This document shows, piece after piece, positions 34,831 to 46,205 of a stretch of 64,000 nt of DNA; the first letter of the stretch is position 1; each line of letters begins with the position of its first letter. This stretch comes from Siphonodentalium dalli (lineage: Eukaryota; Mollusca; Scaphopoda; Gadilida; Siphonodentaliidae). The position numbers and the translations under genes were made by a program. The notes beneath the pieces are model-generated. The model saw nothing but the letters and a program-made list of their open reading frames with translations, did not search any database and was not told the DNA's origin. The stretch spans positions 197,787,887-197,851,886 of the forward strand of contig CP136062.1 in NCBI GenBank assembly GCA_032622095.1. The letters run 5' to 3'.

Positions 34831-35622
34831 TTTATGGAGCAACACCCTCCATGACAGTAGAATTCCTACATTTGATAAATAGGTGGACACGTACTTTGCA
34901 AAAAACTGATTTTCCAGAATCCTCGTTAACGTTTTTATTTCTCAGATGCGAAACGAGTTTATAATCCAGTGACGGTTTGAAACATGAACTTGTGCTCCTT
35001 TTTGTTTCATACGGACATTATGTGGTAGAGACAGATTTATTTACGCCATAGAGTTACATGGTCTATTTCCAGCTGATTGTTCCATATTTGAATGGACACG
35101 CCTGCATAGCAACATGTGTGTTCATTGGGTTGTCTTTATTGTGATATATGGCTGTATGATGTTATATTATGCAATTAAACATTGCTGACCTAACGGACCG
35201 AAACAGAAATGATATTTCAACCTGTCAAATGTACTAACATAATTGTTTTTAAGTTTGTTTTCTACATTGTTCTAATTGTTCAGATTTTATGTACAATCAA
35301 TATAAGGATATTGAAATTCAACAGTGTTCGCCGGATAGATCCAGAAGACTTATGTGTTGAAAATGTCTTGCATTTTGTGTCTCGAATTATTGGAAACGCG
35401 TGTCTGGCCCTTATACATGCGATTTTAAATATGAAGATACAAAGTATCAAAATTTATCGATAGAGAGTTCTATAAATATGTTATACGAAGTTTAGTTGCC
35501 GTAGAAATACTTATTCAAGTCATAGAAATTTTTCTTCGGCAAGAATAAAAAATTCGTTCCTTGTAGGTCTATTCGTTGTTCGTTGCAAAAGAAATCTGCA
35601 AGATCGCCATGACGATATATAT

Positions 35623-36049
35623 GGTTATAATACACCAAATACAAATTAGTAGAGTGACTTCTCATGGGACCCCAAGCTAGGATCAGCATAAAAACAATCC
35701 TGGCAGCTGAATTGTCAATGACAGATGGATGAAAAGTGCACGAAAAAATTCACAAACGTGTTTCCCGACGAGAAACATCAAATATAGCCACATAGTGAAC
35801 GGTTACGGCTGTCAAATTGCTGAATAATTTATGGGAGGGGTTGGTGTTTTTTTTCGATGTCATTTTTTCTCCATTTTAAGGGTAGTGTGACGCAGTACGT
35901 TGACAAGTACTTTTGGACACATTTTCGTGTGTTTAAAATGACGTTCTTCAATTTTTGATACTCATGCAGAGTCAAATCTGTCCTGCGAATACAGGCCAGC
36001 GGGATTTGTTAACACTGAGGCCTATGCAAATCATTTGGTGTTTGTAACC
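35623..36049. mobile_element. MITE specific to the left arm
   Basis: The inverted ends are GGTTATAATACACCAAAT and, at the right, ATTTGGTGTTTGTAACC. ATAT flanks both sides. The right arm has an uninterrupted site (about 57151-57167, reverse complement CTACATATATGATGC). The 427-bp unit has no supported ORF. Confidence 0.75.
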
Positions 36050-36309
36050 ATATGATGCAACGATATTTGATCCCAACTATAGACTATATGTGTAGCATCA
36101 TGCTTATGTAGGATGTAACCTGATTCCCTGCATGTCACATCGAATCCATATTTGCTGATGTACCCTTGAAGCAGACACAATGGCACCAAGGTTGTCTTTT
36201 GAACGTGTCTTTTTGCGACGATTGGAGTATAGTTTCACTTGCACTTGAAAGATATGATAACATACAGTCTAATTTGTCAGCCAAGGAACATTAAGCGCAA
36301 ATACAACTT

Positions 36310-36760
36310 GAGTGCGCGGGCGGCTATTTACGGCCTTGCCAGTCTACACGGTACACATGTGCTAGATCATGACATGAATCTCGACTCTGGCAAACGCCCG
36401 TAGAGATCATATTCCACCAGTACATAAAATCTTTGAACTTTTTGAAGTTTTGACAGGGAACCTTATAAAGTTGAGAAAAAAATAATGCAGAAAAGCATAC
36501 AATTTAAAGTTCACCTTCAGCGAAGTACATTATTAAGGAACATGCAGATAATAACTAAGAAATATATTCCCCGCGTTATTTTATCAACTTCATATCATAA
36601 GGTTCCCTGTCAAAACTTAAAAATTTCCAAGGTTTTGTACTGGTGTGATGTGATCTCTACGGACGTTAGCCTATCTCAGTGTAGTTTCGTGGCATGATCT
36701 ACAACTGTGCGTGTTATAGTACCCGCGTAAGAAGCCATGTATAAATCGTACGTACCGTTG
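36310..36760. repeat. Inner palindrome of the left arm
   Basis: Arms of about 150-170 bp face each other. Paired blocks are TTTTGACAGGGAACCTTATA with ATAAGGTTCCCTGTCAAAA, CCAGTACA with TGTACTGG, and TAGAGATCA with TGATCTCTA. The same palindrome exists in the right arm (about 56560-56900), so it predates the large duplication. Confidence 0.75.
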
Positions 36761-37561
36761 TATAGGCTTACTCGACAGTACTCGTCCAAGTATAGCTTAC
36801 TAGTGTTATATACATGTAGTACTGAGTTAGACTTGGGCTGGAGGTCGGGGAATGGCAGACTATACACGAGCGTGAGTGTTTAGCGAGCAGCGGATCACTG
36901 GATTATATTGAGGTGTTTTCGGCATTGATGTCTCGCACCGAGCATGTATATTTATTTCTGCGATCCACAAGTCGGATTACGCACATGCATGTATCGAGCC
37001 AAATTTGATATGTTTTGGCTTTCGAAAGTTGGCGATGATGTAGGGTGACCACAAGCGGCTTTATCTCCGTCCGATGAGTACCCCATACTAACCGGTATAA
37101 TATAATGAGTTCCCAAATTATGGACTTGTTCCGGTACGTGAAACTGGTAAGTTAGTATTCAGGCACCATGCCAACTGGGAGAATGTAGCATTCCAACATC
37201 ATAGCCGAAAATGTGAAGCAAATTGACCGTACCACTCCAAAGAAAACATCGTCCGAACTACGCTCAAATGTAAATATTTACGTCTAGATTCGGGACGTAA
37301 CTATCGGCGATAAACTTACGAAAATGATTTCGCCATCGAAAGTCTCTGGATTTCATTAATATATAAGTATGATGGCGTGTGTTGTCAAATTAATATTTGT
37401 AAAATATAACCTCTTTGAGGAAGATTATTCACCATTTCTATGTGGTCACCCTACTGGAGTGTTTCATATCACTTTAATAATAAAGGCGCAAACAATTCGA
37501 AAGGCTCCGGTGCTAAAATGATACAGATTCAGACACAAATAGGCGATTGGGTGAGGATGTT

Positions 37562-39116
37562 GGAGTTTGATAAGTTTATTATGCCTTAGCTGCAAATCAA
37601 TACAGAACATAAGTGCATTAGTACATGAACAAAACATATTTACATATATATAATACAAATAGATATATACAAGAAGTGACCCCCGATTTGCCTATATTAT
37701 ATTATTTGTTTGTTTGTTTGTTTGTCTTTTTGGCCACGCTCATTCGCCTTTTGTGGTGTCAAATAAAATGCCGTCCGATTTAGTCAATTTTGTCAAGCTG
37801 GGTTTTCCCCTTTGCATGAAGCTGTATCCTGTATATTTAGCATCGATTGTGTGTATTACATGGGGTAATTTCTTAGCGATAACTTTAGAAAAACACATAC
37901 TTTCTTAAGGAGGCTCATATTTTCCACTGTTACTAGCCCACAAAATTTTGTCAGGTTAGGCGACTCCCAGTAGTACGTAGGTATATATTTAGCCCTCAGA
38001 GTTTGAAATTCTTTACAAATTAACACATGGTGGTATTCATCTCCTAATCCTTCCCTACATGCCCTGCATATTCTTTTCTCTTTAACCTGGTCATGCCATC
38101 GTCCTGACTCTATAGATAGTCTGTGGTTAGCTGTTCTAATCTTAACAAGATACTCAGATAATGTTCGCGGTAACTCAGTGAGGTATTTGCTAAAATTCAA
38201 TTTTGGTTTAATTTGTCGATATAGTAAACCCCGAGATGAATTCCCTATTTCAATTCGCCAACTGTCTTCAAACTGTTCAATCAAAACTGTTTTAACTTTC
38301 CTTATTTCCGATTTCGACAAGGGTGTTTGTGCGGTGAATGTTTCACTTAAACCACTTTCATTCATTATACATCTAATATTTTCTATCCATCTTATCTTTC
38401 CCGCGAATGAATCTGTGTCACTGCATGCGAACACAAGTTTATATATGTCTTTCGCTAATATAGACCCCTCTTGTGAAACTAACTTAGACCAATAAGAAAT
38501 ATTTCTGCATTTAATACCAATATTCATCGGGTATCTCCCCAACTCACCATAAACCATATAACTTGGCGTGCTTGATTTCATTCCCAGTAATATTTTACAG
38601 AATTTCAAGTGAACATATTCTATGTCTTTGATTAGTTCGAATCCCCACACTTCGCTCCCATATAACAAAATTGGAGCGATTTTATGTTCGAAGAGTATCA
38701 GCATGATATCAATTGGGAGGTCTAATTTTCTGGTCTTATCAAAAAGGCCGTACATGGCTTTTATCGCAACCTCTTTATTTCTTTTTATGGCTCTACAGAA
38801 CCGACCATTAAAAAAGAACTTCACTCCTAGATAATTAAATTCCTTGACGGTTTCAAGGACATTTTCATTGAAGGAGAATTTTGGTGGATTTTTTGGGAAT
38901 TGTTTGCAGAATATAGTAACTTTAGATTTATTAATATTGACATGTAATTTCCATGCTTCTGAATAATCTTCAAATGCCCGGAGTGCGCGTGTCATATCTC
39001 CTTCATTTTCTGTGAGTATTACAGTATCATCGGCGTATAACAAGCATAATAATTTTACATAGCACCCTATGTTTTTTAACATAATTTCATCCAAATATTT
39101 AAGGCTATTTATTGTT
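37562..39116 (-). mobile_element. 5'-truncated non-LTR retrotransposon specific to the left arm
   Basis: The site is empty in the right arm (55689-55712). TGTT flanks both sides (37558-37561 and 39113-39116) and occurs once in the empty site, so it is a 4-bp target duplication or microhomology. On the minus strand the 3' end is TCAAACTCCAA, 13 nt after AATAAA (37575-37580), without a poly(A) tail. The 5' end cuts into the reverse transcriptase domain. Confidence 0.85.
37856..39112 (-). pseudogene. LINE reverse transcriptase C-terminal part (5' truncated)
   Basis: About 419 codons stay open from the truncation point to a TAA. The frame enters as INSLKYLDEIM just before the catalytic YADD box (LLYADDTVIL), then has an FNYLGVKF thumb-type motif. 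After a long linker comes a C-terminal HX(n)C-rich module: IRTANHRLSIESGRWHDQ, then CRACREGLGDEYHHVLIC. This layout is typical of the RT and C-terminal zinc-finger region of APE-type LINEs. The N-terminal endonuclease and most RT motifs are missing, so it cannot act alone. The intact frame suggests a fairly young insertion. The clade is unresolved. Confidence 0.85.
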
Positions 39117-39527
39117 ACATGTGTGCATAAGTGGTTCGCACGTGTCCTTTAATCCCATTGACAACTTGTATCGTAATACGTATTGGCAATAACTATGTTT
39201 AAGCGATATAGAATGAATAAAAACACCCAGCATCGAAGGGAACAACTAATATACAATATATACAAGTCTAGGCAAAAAGTTATGAACGAATCTTCGCTCG
39301 TAGCTTTGCAGTCTTATATATAAATGAGGCTAAAAATGCAAGAACTAGTTGTATGCCGCTTTTGTGCTCCGCTACCCTGTCCCGAGTCGTATACAACTGT
39401 AAAAAGACACATATACCCGGCAGTCGTATAACTCGTAAGTTCATAGTATTAATTTGGTTGTACAATTGGGAATAGCGGCTAATTTCGTACAAGTACAACT
39501 GCCCAGAGCTTTATATCGCAGGTCCCC

Positions 39528-39612
39528 AGAACAAAAATTGACCCCACCCCAATAGTACTTATTCCTATTAAGTACTATTGGGGTGGTGTCAAATTTTTTT
39601 CTGGGGACCTGC
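39528..39612. repeat. 85-bp hairpin, present in both arms
   Basis: GCAGGTCCCCAGAACAAAAA pairs with TTTTTTTCTGGGGACCTGC around CCCCAATAGTACTTATTCC. The right-arm copy is at 55200-55293. Confidence 0.85.
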
Positions 39613-40465
39613 TCTTTATATCACATGGTCCTGGTCGGCTATGGATTTGGCTATGGACCTATCAGTTAAAAACTCTTCTCAGTCTCAATGTTTTAATTGC
39701 TCAGCAAGTACGACGTCGTGACCATTCTCAGATACAGTAAATTATTGATGGGTGGGTTTCTTTCTAAATGAGAACACTTATGAAATATCCTGAATCAAGA
39801 AAAACTAAGTGTCCTATCATGACCTTCGGATATGATACATGTATTACGGCTATATAAACTGCTCTTTTTGAAAAAAGTTCTAGTTTACAGAAGTTCTTCA
39901 AAAGTTGGCACCTGAAAATAGCAAAATTTTAAATATTGCTCATGCCATAATAGTATTGCACACGGGGTTATAATTATCAACGATTTGATGGTTCCTAAAT
40001 ATTGAATCACAATAATTGCCTGTACCAAATTTCAAAATACTTACAAACAGATTTTTAGAAAATTATCTTCATTGATAATAACAGTTATTATGAAAACACC
40101 AATATACAATACATTATTAAGCTTGCACATATCTTGTTCTTATTTATCCCTAATTGGGTACAATAACTGCGAGAATAAAGAGATTTTGATTGTAAAAGCA
40201 TAAACTTCAAACTTCGGTCGCTATTGAATACCGACGGTCAGCTGATTCAAATGGTCGCCGGACGTTTTCGTTGTGCTGCCAAAACTGGGCCCTGTACATA
40301 AACTGCACTTGTATACAACTTCTGAATGCGCGGGATGGCTACTTACGGGCGTGTGAGTCTAGCGTCTAGGGCCCTGTTTAAGGGTTAAAATTCCGTTCAA
40401 ATTACACGTTCGATCTATATTAAACTACCAAGATGTAGACACCCACGGTCACGTTATATATGATA

Positions 40466-41150
40466 CTAGCAGGTTAGCCCGCCACTGGCGTGGTTCGTCT
40501 CATGGCTTTGCAATTGCAACAGCTTCCGAGACACGTATGCTCTGTTCGAAAAAGCAATTGCAACAGCTTCCGAGACACGTATGCTGCACCTAGGTGTAAA
40601 ATTTCGTCGAAATCCGCCAGTTTTACCAGATTTGACCTTGAATTTATCATTTTCAAGGTCAAGGTCAGATCGGGGTCACAATTTAACCCGTCCATGACAC
40701 TTTCTGCACACAAGTAGCCCTAGGTAGCAAGTTTGAGCTCAATCGGTTCGAGTCTATAAAGGACACAGACATATATATCATGTGTGGGTATATACCCGTT
40801 TCAAGGTGAAGATTACATCAGGCGGAAAAAGTGACCCGATGAAAATCTCCCCCGTTCCTAGGAAGCCCTTAGTACGTAAGAATCACACAACACGCTCATG
40901 TCTGGATACAGTCATGCTCACGCCCGGACCCAGACGTAACAATTACATTACACGCATACGCTCTTTATCAACGACACTGTGGATACGAACGCTCTTTAAC
41001 TATCAACGCGATTAAACCCACAGTGCCGTTTTGTGTGACTGGGAGTGAAGAACGGGTGCTCGGAGCTTCTCCAAAATGCCGCGACGACCATTCCCGCGAG
41101 TTTTTACCATTAGATGGGAAGTTTGGTCTCGATCGGTGCAGCCGTTTTCG

Positions 41151-41204
<54 letters not shown>
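40466..41204 (-). mobile_element. Helitron-like element C1 (family C)
   Basis: On the minus strand the 3' end is the hairpin CGCCAGTGGCG, then GGCTAACCTG and CTAG before a host T. The body has TGACCTTGAAAATGATCAA/TCAAGGTCAAATC modules, like family A, plus unique segments. The 5' end runs into a (TA)n tract that stops at the CTAG of B5. The inner edge of the left duplication arm lies here; its counterpart is C2. Confidence 0.75.
41157..41204. repeat. (TA)n microsatellite
   Basis: A TA run at the 5' edge of element C1. The inverted-duplication match ends at it. Confidence 0.95.
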
Positions 41205-41205
<1 letters not shown>

Positions 41206-41644
41206 TAGCCGATGAGCCCGACGTTGTCCGGGCTATTCTAAAACCAAATTTCAAGTCGTTAGCTCTACCCAGCCCGACGTTGTCCGGGCTATTAAAAAAA
41301 CAAATTTCAAGTCGATAGCTCTACCCGTTTCCGAGATCTGGTCTGTGCATGCGCGAAGCGGGCGTCGCACGGGCTCGGCGACCCGATAAAATTCGTACTC
41401 GGGGCAAGATACATTCACATACCAAATTTCAAGTCGATAGCTCCACCCGTTTCCGAGATCTCGTCTGCGCATGCGCTGCACGGGCGTCGCACGGGCTCGC
41501 CAATACGACAACGACCACCGCCTGGTCAAACTACACACACATACCAAGTTTCGTCCCGATCGGTCGAGAATCGTAGATTTGTATTAATGACAGACAAACA
41601 GACAGACAAACAGACAGACAGAGGTCTTCAAAATATATATGAGA
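41205..41644 (-). mobile_element. Helitron-like element B5
   Basis: Standard B ends on the minus strand. It has two 122-bp units plus a duplicated terminal segment (AGCCCGACGTTGTCCGGGCT twice, at about 41214 and 41271), the same arrangement seen in B2. Confidence 0.8.
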
Positions 41645-41655
41645 TATATATAATA

Positions 41656-42201
41656 CTAGCCGATGAGCCCGACGTTGTCCGGGCTATTCAAATTTCAAGT
41701 CAATAGCTCCACCCATTTGCGAGATCTGGTCTGCGCATGCGATAGCTCTACCCGTTTCCCAGATCTGGTCTGCGCATGCGCGAAGCTGGTGTCGCACGGG
41801 CTCGGTGACCCGATAAAATTCGTATCCGGGGCAAGATACATTCACATAGCAAATTTCAAGTCGATAGCTCCACCCGTTTCCGAGATCTGGTCTGCGCATG
41901 CGCGAAGCTGGCGTCGCACGGGCTCGGCGATGCGATAGAATTCGTATCCGGGGCAAGATACATTCACATAGCAAATTTCAAGTCGATAGCTCCACCCGTT
42001 TCCGAGATCTCGTCTGCGCATGCGCGAAGCGGGCGCCGCACGGGCTCGCCAATACGACAACGTTCACCGCCCGGTCAAACTACACACACGTACCAAGTTT
42101 CGTCCCGATCGGTCGAGAATCGTAGATTTGTATAAATGACAGACAAACAAACAAACAAACAAACATACATACAGACAGAGGTCTTCAAAATATATATGAG
42201 A
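41656..42201 (-). mobile_element. Helitron-like element B6
   Basis: B-family ends on the minus strand, separated from B5 by 11 bp of TA-rich DNA. Three full 122-bp units plus one shortened unit near 41700-41735. It abuts B7 exactly. Confidence 0.8.
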
Positions 42202-42651
42202 CTAGCCGATGAGCCCGACGTTGTCCGGGCTATTCAAAAACAAAATTTCAAGTAGATAGCTCTACCCGTTTCCGAGATCTGGTCTGCGCATGCGCGAAGC
42301 TGGCGTCGCACGGACTCGGCGACCCGATAAAATTCGTATCGGGGGCAAGATACATTCACATAGCAAATTTCAAGTCGATAGCTCCACCCGTTTCCGAGAT
42401 CTCGTCTGCGCATGCGCGAAGCTGGTGTCGCACGGGCTCGGCGACCCGATAAAATTCGTATCGGGGGCAAGATACATTCACATAGCAAATTTCAAGTCGA
42501 TAGCTCCACCCGTTTCCGAGATCTCGTCTGCGCATGCGCGAAGCGGGCGCCGCACGGGCTCGCCAATACGACAACGTTCACCGCCTGGTCAAACTACACA
42601 CACGTACCAAGTTTCGTCCCGATCGGTCGAGAATCGTAGATTTGTATTAAT

Positions 42652-42687
<36 letters not shown>

Positions 42688-42727
42688 AACAAACATACAG
42701 ACAGAGGTCTTCAAAATATATATGAGA
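42202..42727 (-). mobile_element. Helitron-like element B7
   Basis: CTAG end joined to B6; start TCTCATATATATTTTGAAG at the right edge. Three 122-bp units and an ACAG/ACAA simple tract. The 204-residue open frame over it is a repeat artefact. Confidence 0.8.
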
Positions 42728-43055
42728 TATATACACATACACACATATATATATATTTATATACGAAGTCTCAAAATATATAGTAGATGTAGTGGTACAC
42801 CTATAATCTCTATATCTCTTATGTACTTTCGGGATTGTGCTCATTTTGTTCCAGGAACCTGTGACCAAAAGCGATTTTGTCTCCGTCCGATGAGTACGCC
42901 ATAATAACTTATATAGTTATAATGGAATGAGTTCCCACATTATTTTCAGCGTGTATAAATGAGATCTGGAGAGGGTGTTATGCATAAGTGGCTGGCACGC
43001 ATCATCCAATCCCAATACCAACTTGTATCATAATACGCATTGGTAGTCAATATGT

Positions 43056-43430
43056 TTAACCCTTTACCCAACAAACCGGCCAAAAACGGCCAAATAAAGC
43101 TGCAACAGCCTAAATTATCTTGGGTCTGTCTCAATAAAACCATACAAATATGGATATCATTGGAACCGGCTCATTAACCACATTGTGATGGTTACAGTTA
43201 TGCCCTGTGCCAATGCATTCTCTTATATATGCGAGTCGACCATAGGTCGCCTCGCATATATAAGAGAATGCATTGGCCTAAAAAAAAAATTCTTACATTC
43301 TTTAACAATTTTATAATTTTTAATGTGTTAAGCCAATGCATTCTCTTAAATATGCGAGGCGACCTATGGTCGACTCGCATATATAAGAGAATGCATTGGC
43401 ACAGGACCGTTCTGTTGGCTAAAGGGTTAA
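43056..43430. mobile_element. piggyBac-like MITE, copy 4 (complete, with empty sites in the window)
   Basis: TTAA at 43056-43059 and 43427-43430 flank inverted CCCTTTACCCAACA ends (one base change at the right: TGTTGGCTAAAGGG). It has two 68-bp palindromes. The paralogous sites at 39199-39202 (left arm) and 55611-55614 (right arm) hold a single TTAA with the same flanks, confirming target duplication of TTAA. Confidence 0.9.
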
Positions 43431-43569
43431 ACGATATAATGAATAAAACATCCAGTATCGAAGTAAACATCTGATATACAAGTGTAGGCAAAACAGTATC
43501 CGAACGAATCTTCGCTCGTCGCTTTGCAGACGTAATCGAGGCTAAAAAATACAAGGACGCTGTGGTTGT

Positions 43570-43875
43570 ATGCCGTTGCAGTATTCAGAATTCCTCGTGT
43601 CCCGAGTTGTACACAACTGCTGTAAAAAAAAGACACCTGTACCCGACATTCGTATACATAACTCGTACGTATGCCGTTGCAGTATTCACAATTCCTCGTG
43701 TCCCGAGTTGTACACAACTGCTGTAAAAAAAGACACCTGTACCCGACAGTCGTATACATAACTCGTGCGTATGCCGTTGCAGTATTCAGAATTCCTCGTG
43801 TCCCGAGTTGTACACAACTGCTGTAAAAAAAAGACACCTGTACCCGACAGTCGTATATAAATAACTCGTACGTTC
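43570..43875 (+). repeat. Three tandem copies of a 101-bp unit
   Basis: ATGCCGTTGCAGTATTCA begins units at 43570, 43671 and 43771. The arms have a single diverged copy at this point (39350-39440 and its partner), so the triplication is specific to this paralogue. Confidence 0.9.
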
Positions 43876-44269
43876 ACAGTATATATACATTTGGATGCGC
43901 ACTTGGGAATGGCGGCACATTTCCTACAAGTACAACTGCCCAGAGCTTTCTACAGTACAAGGTCCTGGTTAATGTCATTCCCAATTCATATGTTAACTTC
44001 AAACTTGTAGCAAGCGCGATAACTCTATGCATATAACCGTACGCATGAAAACTAAATAATAAAGGTCAGTACAACTAAACAAGGTTTATAACATGAGTGA
44101 TATTGATATACCAAGCTATAACTAGTAACCTCAGGGCCGTCGCTATATGGTTTCAATGGTGATGCACGTTTTGGATTTTACAAATCATCACCCCATGCAT
44201 GATTTGCTCAAAAATGGAGGCAAGATGTTACACCTGACAATTGTAACATTCGTCGATATGTTTTAAAGA

Positions 44270-46205
44270 TTTTTTTTTTTTTTTAATTTATTCATATTTT
44301 TGGTTACATTATACTCATAGTATTACATATTTTTATGAGTTTTATACATGAATACAAAATACAATACAATACAAAAATGTATAGATATTTAGCTTTATTT
44401 ACTTACTATTATTAATATCAATTTGTTAATATCATTTTTTGTTTTGTTCATATGAATCCTCTTCATCTTGCAATGCCAATTCAGATAATTTTAGCTTGGT
44501 CTCAATATTCTTTGATGTGTATCATCAGCCAATTTAACGTGGTTGGGTGTTGAGTTTCAACTTTCTGAAAGATTTCAGATAGTGAAATTTTCTTCATGGG
44601 ACGGTACATGTATGTGTACAGTCTATGTAGGATTTGCTATGTATATAGCGCAACACTTTATTTTTAAATAGTAAATGGAATTAAATTGTTTGTTAAAAGG
44701 CTAATATATATTGATTTTGGTCTAAGAAAACCACATGGTACTGCAGAGGTTTGGCTTTTTTTATTTTAGTTTTGTTTGTGTTATTATTTATTGAGTATAG
44801 TAATTTTTTTTCTTCTTTTTTGTATTTATCTGTGTTTTATTATACAAGGTTGCTGTTAATGAGCCGAAGGACACTGTCCCATTTTATACCTAAGAGTTTA
44901 GCTGTATGTTTGTTCCATTTACGGCTTGTTTCTCAATTTTGTATTCCTGTGAAATATACTGGTTGGCACCTTTTAATGAGAGCTCGGTCATTTTGAATCG
45001 AGTTATGTAAATATATCTTTTTGTTAGAAGAATTATATTATTTATTGCAAGAGAATGCTACTCTTTAGTACAGCCAAATATTATTTCTTCTTTTTTCAAG
45101 GGTTGGTCTAGCTCACATTTTTTAACAGTAATTTCGAGAAATGGTGCCATATTGGTTTTACTTTGTTGCATTCTACTAACAGTTATTGAATATTTTCTTG
45201 TTCTTCCCCACAAAAAGTACAAGCATTGCTTGTTACTATTTTACATTTTCTATAAAGACATTGGTAACTAACATATGGTTTATTTGGTACTGGAATGCTT
45301 GTAATTTAGTATTTGATGTTGTTTTAAATGTCCTTTTATATATTTGTTTCCAGTCGCTTTTTGAAAAGGTTTGGTCTAATTTATAGTTCCATCCAATTTG
45401 TGCACTGGGTTTATTTGGGAACAAAAGTTTCACAAATTCCCAATATAGAAAATGATTGAGGTTTTCCTTGTGTGCAATGGTCTGTAGGATCTTATTGACT
45501 TTTGGTTCATCAAGTTTGTGTTTTATATGTTTAAAGTCTTGTCGCCAGGCTGAGGGGATGGATAGCACCACGCCCTGTAAGGTTAAGTAATAAATTTTTA
45601 AGCCATGTATTTGAAAGAATTCCTCATTATTCATAAATGTGCCATCATCTTTTAGAATATCATTTATATATAATATATGTCTATCAGTCCATGATTGAAA
45701 GTAAATCGGTTTATACTGCCTTTTTATAAGGCTATTGTGAAATATTGGTTGGCTCATGTACTCGTCAGTGGTTTCTGGTTCTTTTTGTAATAAGGCATAG
45801 GCAAATATGACATCTTTCCAAAAAGGGTTGAAATGTTTTGCTAAAGTGATAAGACTGGCTTTATTTAAATTCAGTATTGTTGTGCCACCATATTTATTAA
45901 TTTTTTCCAGAAGGATCATTTTCCATTCTGAATAGTTAAGAGGGTCCATTATTTTTTTTAGCCATGTCACCTTAAGTGATTTCAAAAAGCATTTTACTTC
46001 TGGTAGCTTCAGTCCTCCATTATATTTTGAATGAGAGTCTCTCTTTTTAACCTATCCCTTTTACTATTCCAAAAAAAATTATAAAATATGTTTTGAATTT
46101 CTTTAATTAGAGAACTGGGTGTGTTATGTAGTACAGTCATGATTGGTATGAGGATAGGTAGTGCTAACATTTTAATTACTGTTATTTTTAGAGAAAAGTC
46201 CAATA
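44270..46205 (-). pseudogene. L1/Tx1-like LINE 3' part with poly(A) tail, frameshifted
   Basis: On the minus strand, KITVIKMLALPILIPI (about 46150-46190), a type of motif found just after the RT domain in L1/Tx1-type ORF2, leads to RLKRETLIQNIMED. A frame break at about 46005 follows, then a 249-codon stretch with SLKVTWLKKIMDP, NPFWKDVIFAYALL and QINHMLVTN. After another break comes CTFCGEEQENIQ, the usual Cys motif near the ORF2 C-terminus. Stops accumulate after that. A poly-T run at 44270-44284 is the poly(A) tail on the minus strand. The 5' end is truncated near 46205. Several frameshifts make it dead. Confidence 0.75.

Larger units (their letters stand above)
32343..41160 (+). repeat. 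Left arm of a large inverted duplication
   Basis: This 8.8-kb segment is the imperfect reverse complement of 53385-59592. At the outer end paired coordinates sum to a constant 91935 (32343 with 59592; 32541 with 59394). Indels then shift the sum. After removing arm-specific insertions (here 33105-34487, 35623-36049 and 37562-39116) both arms reduce to about 5.4 kb. Small substitutions are spread along the length, so this is an aged duplication and not a read artefact. Confidence 0.9.
42863..43970 (+). repeat. Third, partial paralogue of the duplication-arm sequence
   Basis: 42863-42945 matches left arm 37050-37110 (TCTCCGTCCGATGAGTACSCC). 42975-43055 plus 43431-43965 matches 39120-39525. The intervening arm DNA is absent. 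It carries a TTAA MITE that both arms lack and a local triplication. It shows that the arm sequence is a dispersed or segmentally duplicated family. Confidence 0.75.

Noticed and set aside
42290-42904. 204-codon open frame on the plus strand
   Set aside because: It runs through the 122-bp repeats of a Helitron-like B element. Similar stop-free frames appear on both strands of every B copy, so it is a repeat artefact.
43427-43837. 136-codon open frame on the minus strand
   Set aside because: Its internal repetition mirrors the 101-bp DNA triplication; no domain.
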